In this document: positions 8,153-12,176 of the stretch, piece by piece
Position numbering within the stretch: position 1 is the first letter of the stretch
Layout: each line of letters starts with the position of its first letter
Source: Willaertia magna
Taxonomy: Eukaryota > Heterolobosea > Eutetramitea > Acrasida > Naegleriidae
Assembly (NCBI GenBank): GCA_902984215.1
Contig: CADWAF010000525.1
Coordinates: forward strand, 1-12,176
Direction of reading: 5' to 3'
DNA length: 12,176 nucleotides
The notes under the pieces: model-generated
Seen by the model: only the letters and a program-made list of their open reading frames with translations
What the model was told of the DNA's origin: nothing
Databases searched by the model: none
Translations under genes and position numbers: made by a program

Positions 8153-9712
8153 TTATTCAGTTCTCTTTAAATATTTATCTAATAAACCCATTTCCTCATC
8201 ATTTAAATTTAAAAAACTTAATTCCTTATTACAAAACACATTACAAAACCAATCATTAACATCTGCATTATTTTCTAATTGTAACCATTCCTTTATCTTT
8301 TCCAATGCCCTTTCACTAATCACATATTCTTCCTTAACTTTTTCTAACACATTAATCTTTTCTTCTTCTTTATAAAACTTTAAACAATAATCCCATTCCT
8401 TATTTTCATCATCGTTGTTGTCATCTTCATAACGAATATTAAATTTTAATAAAAATTTAAAATATATTGGAAATTTATTGTGGAAATAATTTCCTTTTAT
8501 TTTACCATTAGATTTAAAACCACGAGTTTCATGTTCATATCTATTTATTTTAATAACATTTATTTTTGTAAAGGTAGTGTTTGTAGTGAAAAAAAAGAAA
8601 GCACTCCAACTACCTGCTAGGTCAGCACTTACAAGTGAAATTTCTCTAAATCTCCAATCACCCATTACTACCCATGCAGATTTCCATGCTGGCATTGGAC
8701 CAATATCTTCTCTCATCCCTGTTGTTGGTTGATAAATTTGCCATAAACCAGCGTCAAATATTCCTTTAGCTTTTTTAAGCCAATTATTATAGTAACTAGA
8801 AATACGTGCTTCAGTCATTGTATTGTTTGCAAGATAATTTGGGAACATGTTTGTCATTGCAAGATAAGTCACATTGTAATCAATATTAACCTTTGGTTCT
8901 GGTATAGAATTTCCAAACCAAAATACTCTTGTCCAACGAGTTCCAAACCAATGACTAATGCTGTCTTTCGAATAAAGAATTGTTGGATTTGTGACACCAT
9001 GTGAAATTGTGACATTGTAAGCAACATCTTGTAAAGTATCTAAATTGGAATTCTCTAAAACAGTTCTTACACTAACAGTTCCAATCGTTCTCCAAAAATT
9101 AAAGTAGAAAATAGGACGAAGAGATTTAGGACCATACAATCCAAAATCAGCTGCTCTTGTAATATGATCTACAACCAATAATTCACAACGAATAGGTCCT
9201 TGCGTAATCCATTGATAGTACCCCTTATTAATCATATCCTTTGCACTTACAGAAGATATAGTGTTATTCCCACTAACTGTTAATTTAATATCCATGTTAG
9301 GGAACTGTTTAAAAATCTCATTAATTGTACACGATTCGTCCTTTGCAGGCATTGAAGAATATGGAAAGAAAACAAGTTCACCCATTGCATTTCTTGTGAA
9401 GGTTGGTAAAATTGTTGAAACAGTAGCGAATCGTACTGAGCCATCATCATAACGAACAGTGACTTGTGCTTGAGAATTAAGTTGTGTTCCATTAAATAAT
9501 ACACCTGGAGCTGTTTTAATTTCTCCTTTCATAAATACTCTACCAATTTGTAGTGGGTAAGAATTTAAACCATTACCTGAAACATCTTTAATAATAACAT
9601 TATTTAAGATGTTTTGGCAAGTGATAAAACTTAATGTCTCTAAACCAAAAAGCAGAAACAGTAAAAAACATGCAAGCCTGTTATTTGCTTCTGGAATTTG
9701 AAATTTTGTCAT
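8153..9712 (-). CDS. Secreted lyase-like RIFT-barrel protein, truncated and fused to a foreign tail
   Basis: A 519-residue frame without introns, from an ATG at 9712. Residues 1-33 hold a hydrophobic signal peptide (ACFLLFLLFGLETLSFITCQ). Residues about 36-369 resemble the PcRGLX/YetA-like (rhamnogalacturonan-lyase-related) family that is common in bacteria: QIGRVFMKGEI, then RYDDGSVRFA (87-96), GTRWTRVFW, and YQPTTGMREDIGPMPAW followed by ADLAGSW. Many NxT/S sequons suit a secreted glycoprotein. As I recall the family, ADxAGSW lies mid-protein and a further catalytic half follows. Here that half is missing: after W369 (8606-8608) comes a Phe run and then about 150 Lys/Glu/Asn-rich residues of visibly more AT-rich DNA, which I do not recognise. 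A glycan-degrading role is inferred for the ancestor; this form is probably a non-functional chimera, or the site of an assembly join. Confidence 0.75.
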   Translation of the reverse strand: MTKFQIPEANNRLACFLLFLLFGLETLSFITCQNILNNVIIKDVSGNGLNSYPLQIGRVFMKGEIKTAPGVLFNGTQLNSQAQVTVRYDDGSVRFATVSTILPTFTRNAMGELVFFPYSSMPAKDESCTINEIFKQFPNMDIKLTVSGNNTISSVSAKDMINKGYYQWITQGPIRCELLVVDHITRAADFGLYGPKSLRPIFYFNFWRTIGTVSVRTVLENSNLDTLQDVAYNVTISHGVTNPTILYSKDSISHWFGTRWTRVFWFGNSIPEPKVNIDYNVTYLAMTNMFPNYLANNTMTEARISSYYNNWLKKAKGIFDAGLWQIYQPTTGMREDIGPMPAWKSAWVVMGDWRFREISLVSADLAGSWSAFFFFTTNTTFTKINVIKINRYEHETRGFKSNGKIKGNYFHNKFPIYFKFLLKFNIRYEDDNNDDENKEWDYCLKFYKEEEKINVLEKVKEEYVISERALEKIKEWLQLENNADVNDWFCNVFCNKELSFLNLNDEEMGLLDKYLKRTE

Positions 9713-10020
9713 TTTTTTGATGGGTTCTTCAAAAGTAAATAATTATTGGACTCGCTTTAATGAACTTGATTTGCGCCGGCATTTTAATAAAATAGTAAAT
9801 TAAATATTTATCATTAATTTCTTCCCTCATTGAGCCTTATTTTTAAAAAAGTAACACTGAATTGTTTTGTTATTTACTTATCGACCTTAGCAACTCAGGG
9901 CATAGCGCTTGCATTTTGTCGTCTTGTTTTCAATTCCCACTAACGACCACACAATCCCTGTATGCTCTTTTTGTTTATGTTGTCATCCTTTTAAATGTCA
10001 TCAAACAAAAATCAAAAAAA
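9713..10020. promoter_or_regulatory. Divergent spacer between the secreted-protein gene and the truncated RhoGAP copy
   Basis: The 308 bases lie between two opposed start codons. The last 67 bases (9954-10020) repeat the leader of the intact gene. Bases 9713-9953 may also match sequence to the left of this window. A compact GC-rich palindromic core, GCGCCGGC, sits at 9773-9780 in otherwise AT-rich DNA. No clear TATA box is assigned and no gene is seen. Confidence 0.4.
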
Positions 10021-10824
10021 ATGAAAAGCAAGAAAATCAAACTTTCATTAAACCCGGAATTAACAGAAGAATTTCTATTAGACCAAGAAGGTAAAATAGA
10101 TGAAATAATGGCACTAATTGCCAATAGATTAGGTCTATTAAACCCTCCACAAACCTCTCATTATAAGTTGTTCGTGACAGGATATCGTTCTCGGGTATGT
10201 CACTGGGGAACAATTGTGAAAAACCTAACAAAAGAACAGACTACACTTTCAATTGATCCTCCAATAAATCCTAATGAATTAAAATCACCAAGAGGATATA
10301 AACCTTCAACCTCAACGACTAGTGAAAAAAATGAGGTAAAAGATGAAAACAACAACAATAGTAATAACAATAAAGCCAGACAAAGTATTCGTGTCACTGC
10401 AATTAACACAAATACACTTTTCGGAGGATTGATTGAAACACATTTTCCAACTGGTACTAACGAAGTAGAACAAGATACTGTTCCTCCAATCGTTGGAAAA
10501 CTATTAGCCTTCTTAAAACAAGATCAAGTTCAAAGAACTGTTGGTATACTACGTTTAACAGGCTCTCCAGTCGAAAAGGAGAGATACATTAGGCTATTTA
10601 ATGATGTACAGAAAAATGATGGCGGGAATCTTACTGCCATAGTTTTCCCAAATTCTTTGGATCCAAACGTTGTAGCGAATTTATTTTTGGAATATTTTAA
10701 AAAGTTAGATAGACCATTGTTATATAATTTTTCATTCTTTGTAGATGTTTTTCAGGCTAGTTCGGATAATGAAAGGATTAGATTATTGAAGAAGGCAATT
10801 GATGGGGAGTTAGAACCAATTTAT
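9954..10824 (+). repeat. Direct repeat, copy B (truncated RhoGAP gene copy)
   Basis: Identical by eye to 1-871 over its whole length. The match ends sharply: 10824 (T) is the last shared base. From 10825 the sequence becomes TGCATT and a run of nine or more T, where copy A has AGAAAT. No decay is visible inside the repeat, including third codon positions and the noncoding leader. Confidence 0.95.
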
Positions 10825-10839
10825 TGCATTTTTTTTTAA
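10021..10839 (+). pseudogene. 3'-truncated copy of the RhoGAP-LIM gene
   Basis: From the same ATG as the full gene, the frame encodes 268 identical residues, then four novel ones (CIFF) and a TAA, giving 272 residues. It keeps the ubiquitin-like region and the arginine-finger loop (GILRLTGS) but loses the second half of the RhoGAP domain, the coiled coil and both LIM fingers, so GAP activity is not expected. The frame is also open upstream to 9862, but only from a TTG, so the shared ATG is the sensible start. The exact identity to copy A means it is either very recent or an assembly product. If the contig were mis-joined at 10825, this would be part of an intact gene rather than a pseudogene. 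Confidence 0.8.
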
Positions 10840-12176
10840 TTTTGTAAAATTTTAAAAAGAATAAATTAATAAAACTATTATTTAGAAGTTTTAAAACAGA
10901 TTAACTAAAGTGATAAAAAAAGTGCGTTAATGTGCTAAAAATAATTTTTAATTGTAAAAAATATTTAAAAAATGAGCTATTATTTTACTACCTTTATAAC
11001 AATAAGTTTTATAAAAGCTTTTTTTTCTTAAAAAAAACAATAAAATTCTTGGTGATGTGACAAAAATGATAAAGTTTTATCGTTTTTGTAATGTATATTT
11101 TATAATTTAATTGTAATAAATTAAAATTAATTAATAAATTAATTAAATTTTAATTAAAACTGTTATACTGTAATTTAATAAAAAAAATAGTATTAACTTT
11201 AAGTTATACTAAGACTTTGAGGTGTTATATTTGATTATTTGAAGTAAATAAAGAATAAACAAGATTAAAAATAAAAAAAAGTTTACAATAAATTAATTTT
11301 TTTTTCTAATAATAATTCCTCTTAACTTATCATATTTTCTATGAATTATTATATAAATTATTTTATCTTTTTTATAGTAACTTTTATGATAATATAAAAT
11401 AAAAATTTTTTTTAATATTACTTTTTTTTATCTTTCTTTATTTTTACTTTTATTTTTATAATAAATAATAATTTTCTATTATATTATTTTTTTATTTTAA
11501 CATAATTAAAATAAATAAATTATAATTATATTATTTTATCTAAATAAATTTTTTTAATATTTCTTTTATTAATTACAAATAGAAATTATTATTATAATTT
11601 AAATTATTTAAATTATTGTATATTTTAAGAAAATTTGTTTATGATAAATAATTAATTAAAATAAAATATTTATTATTAATAACAATCTTTTCTTATAATT
11701 CATTTATATTTATATTATTAACAAAATATATATAAAAAATCTGAATCTATTTATTGAATTAATAATAAATTTTTTTATATTTTTTTATTAAAAGATAAAT
11801 TAATTATTAAATTTTTTAAATTTCTTTAGAAATAATATTTTTAAATATAATTAATATAACTTTACTAATTATGATATCTTTTATTTTTATATTTTTTTTA
11901 ATTAATTTTTAATTTAAATTTAATTTTTTTAATTTTTTTAAATTTTTCACTTAAATTATTTTTTTTAATTTAACAATTTTTTTTAATTTTATATATCTTT
12001 TATATCTTTTATAATTATTTAATTTTTTAATTAATTTTTTTATTATAATTTTTTATAATTTTTTATAGTACTACAAATTTAATTTTTTTATTATAATAAA
12101 AAAAATTATAAAAAATTAAATTTGTAGTACTATATAAATTATTTTTAAATTTATAATCTAAAACTGTATTTTTTTA
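10840..12176. other. Extremely AT-rich gene-free tail
   Basis: About 1.3 kb with stops in every frame and no recognisable coding, tRNA or rRNA signal. It is far richer in AT than every other spacer in the window: 11879-11947 contains no G or C at all. It becomes more extreme rightwards, with long T-runs on the plus strand, frequent TTAATTAA-type steps, short direct repeats (TATATCTTTT twice near 11995-12010) and an imperfect palindrome around 11121-11155. It could be subtelomeric or centromere-like spacer, organellar or foreign AT-rich DNA joined to the contig, or a low-quality contig end. Confidence 0.8.
12064..12134. repeat. 25-base perfect inverted repeat (stem-loop) in the AT-rich tail
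   Basis: Arms at 12064-12088 and 12110-12134 are perfect reverse complements, with a 21-base AT-only loop. The outer part of each arm (TATAGTACTACAAATTTAA on the left) holds the only G/C bases in the structure, and all four G/C positions per arm pair correctly. That makes chance AT self-complementarity less likely. It may be a small terminal-inverted-repeat element, a hairpin terminator or a fold-back artefact. Confidence 0.75.

Noticed and set aside
8560..8625. An intron that could bypass the Phe run in the lyase-like gene
   Set aside because: Possible donors (such as GTAGTTGG) and acceptors (AAATAG) are weak compared with the clear GTAAGT/GTATGT introns elsewhere, and splicing there would not restore a recognisable second half of the family.
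9771..9780. GCGCCGGC core as an E2F or other factor site
   Set aside because: It does not fit the TTTSSCGC consensus properly, and one short palindrome is not enough to name a site.
9862..10020. N-terminal extension of the truncated RhoGAP copy
   Set aside because: It relies on a TTG start. The intact copy uses the ATG preceded by an A-run, and the same ATG is present here at 10021.
10840..12176. Mitochondrial genes, tRNAs or CRISPR-like arrays in the AT-rich tail
   Set aside because: No coding frame of useful length, no cloverleaf-like sequence and no regularly spaced repeat could be found; only low-complexity A/T sequence and one hairpin.

Overview
The window reads as nuclear DNA of an AT-rich, free-living amoeboid eukaryote. 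Genes are dense, transcribed from both strands, lack bacterial ribosome-binding sites, and carry very short introns (48, 57 and 69 bases) with GTAAGT or GTATGT donors. The protein types (RhoGAP-LIM, TALE homeodomain, UFD1/UBX) are eukaryotic. Coding DNA is AT-rich, and most of the spacers are only slightly richer in AT. This, with the short introns and modest Asn runs, fits a heterolobosean such as Naegleria better than Dictyostelium. That assignment is an inference from style, not from a marker gene.

Layout. 68-2626 (+): intact RhoGAP protein with a ubiquitin-like N-terminus, a coiled coil and two C-terminal LIM zinc fingers. 2859-3626 (+): single-pass membrane protein with a degenerate thioredoxin-like domain. 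3627-5441 (-): three-exon gene for a nuclear factor with two tandem TALE homeodomains; its stop codon directly abuts the stop of the previous gene. 5442-5650: short divergent promoter. 5651-8017 (+): two-exon gene for an unusual fusion: RWD-like region, UBE2Q-type E2 domain with the catalytic cysteine lost, UFD1 domain, UBX domain. 8153-9712 (-): secreted protein whose first ~369 residues resemble a bacterial-type polysaccharide-lyase-like (RIFT barrel) family; it breaks off in a conserved motif and continues as an unrelated charged tail. 9713-10020: divergent spacer. 10021-10839 (+): truncated copy of the first gene. 10840-12176: gene-free, extremely AT-rich DNA containing a strong inverted repeat.

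Two layers stand out. The first is the 765-residue UFD1-centred fusion, which puts an inactive E2 fold, a UFD1 ubiquitin-binding module and a p97-binding UBX module on one chain. It looks like a single-polypeptide variant of a p97/Cdc48 cofactor. The second is structural. The first 871 bases are repeated exactly at 9954-10824, then break into the AT-rich tail, and the secreted-protein gene also carries a probable junction. Either the right half is a recently rearranged locus, perhaps subtelomeric, or the contig has been misassembled there. The sequence alone cannot separate these.

The genes do not form a pathway. The RhoGAP-LIM protein points to actin and small-GTPase control, the TALE protein to transcription, the UFD1 fusion to ubiquitin-dependent extraction or degradation, and the lyase-like protein to extracellular glycan breakdown.
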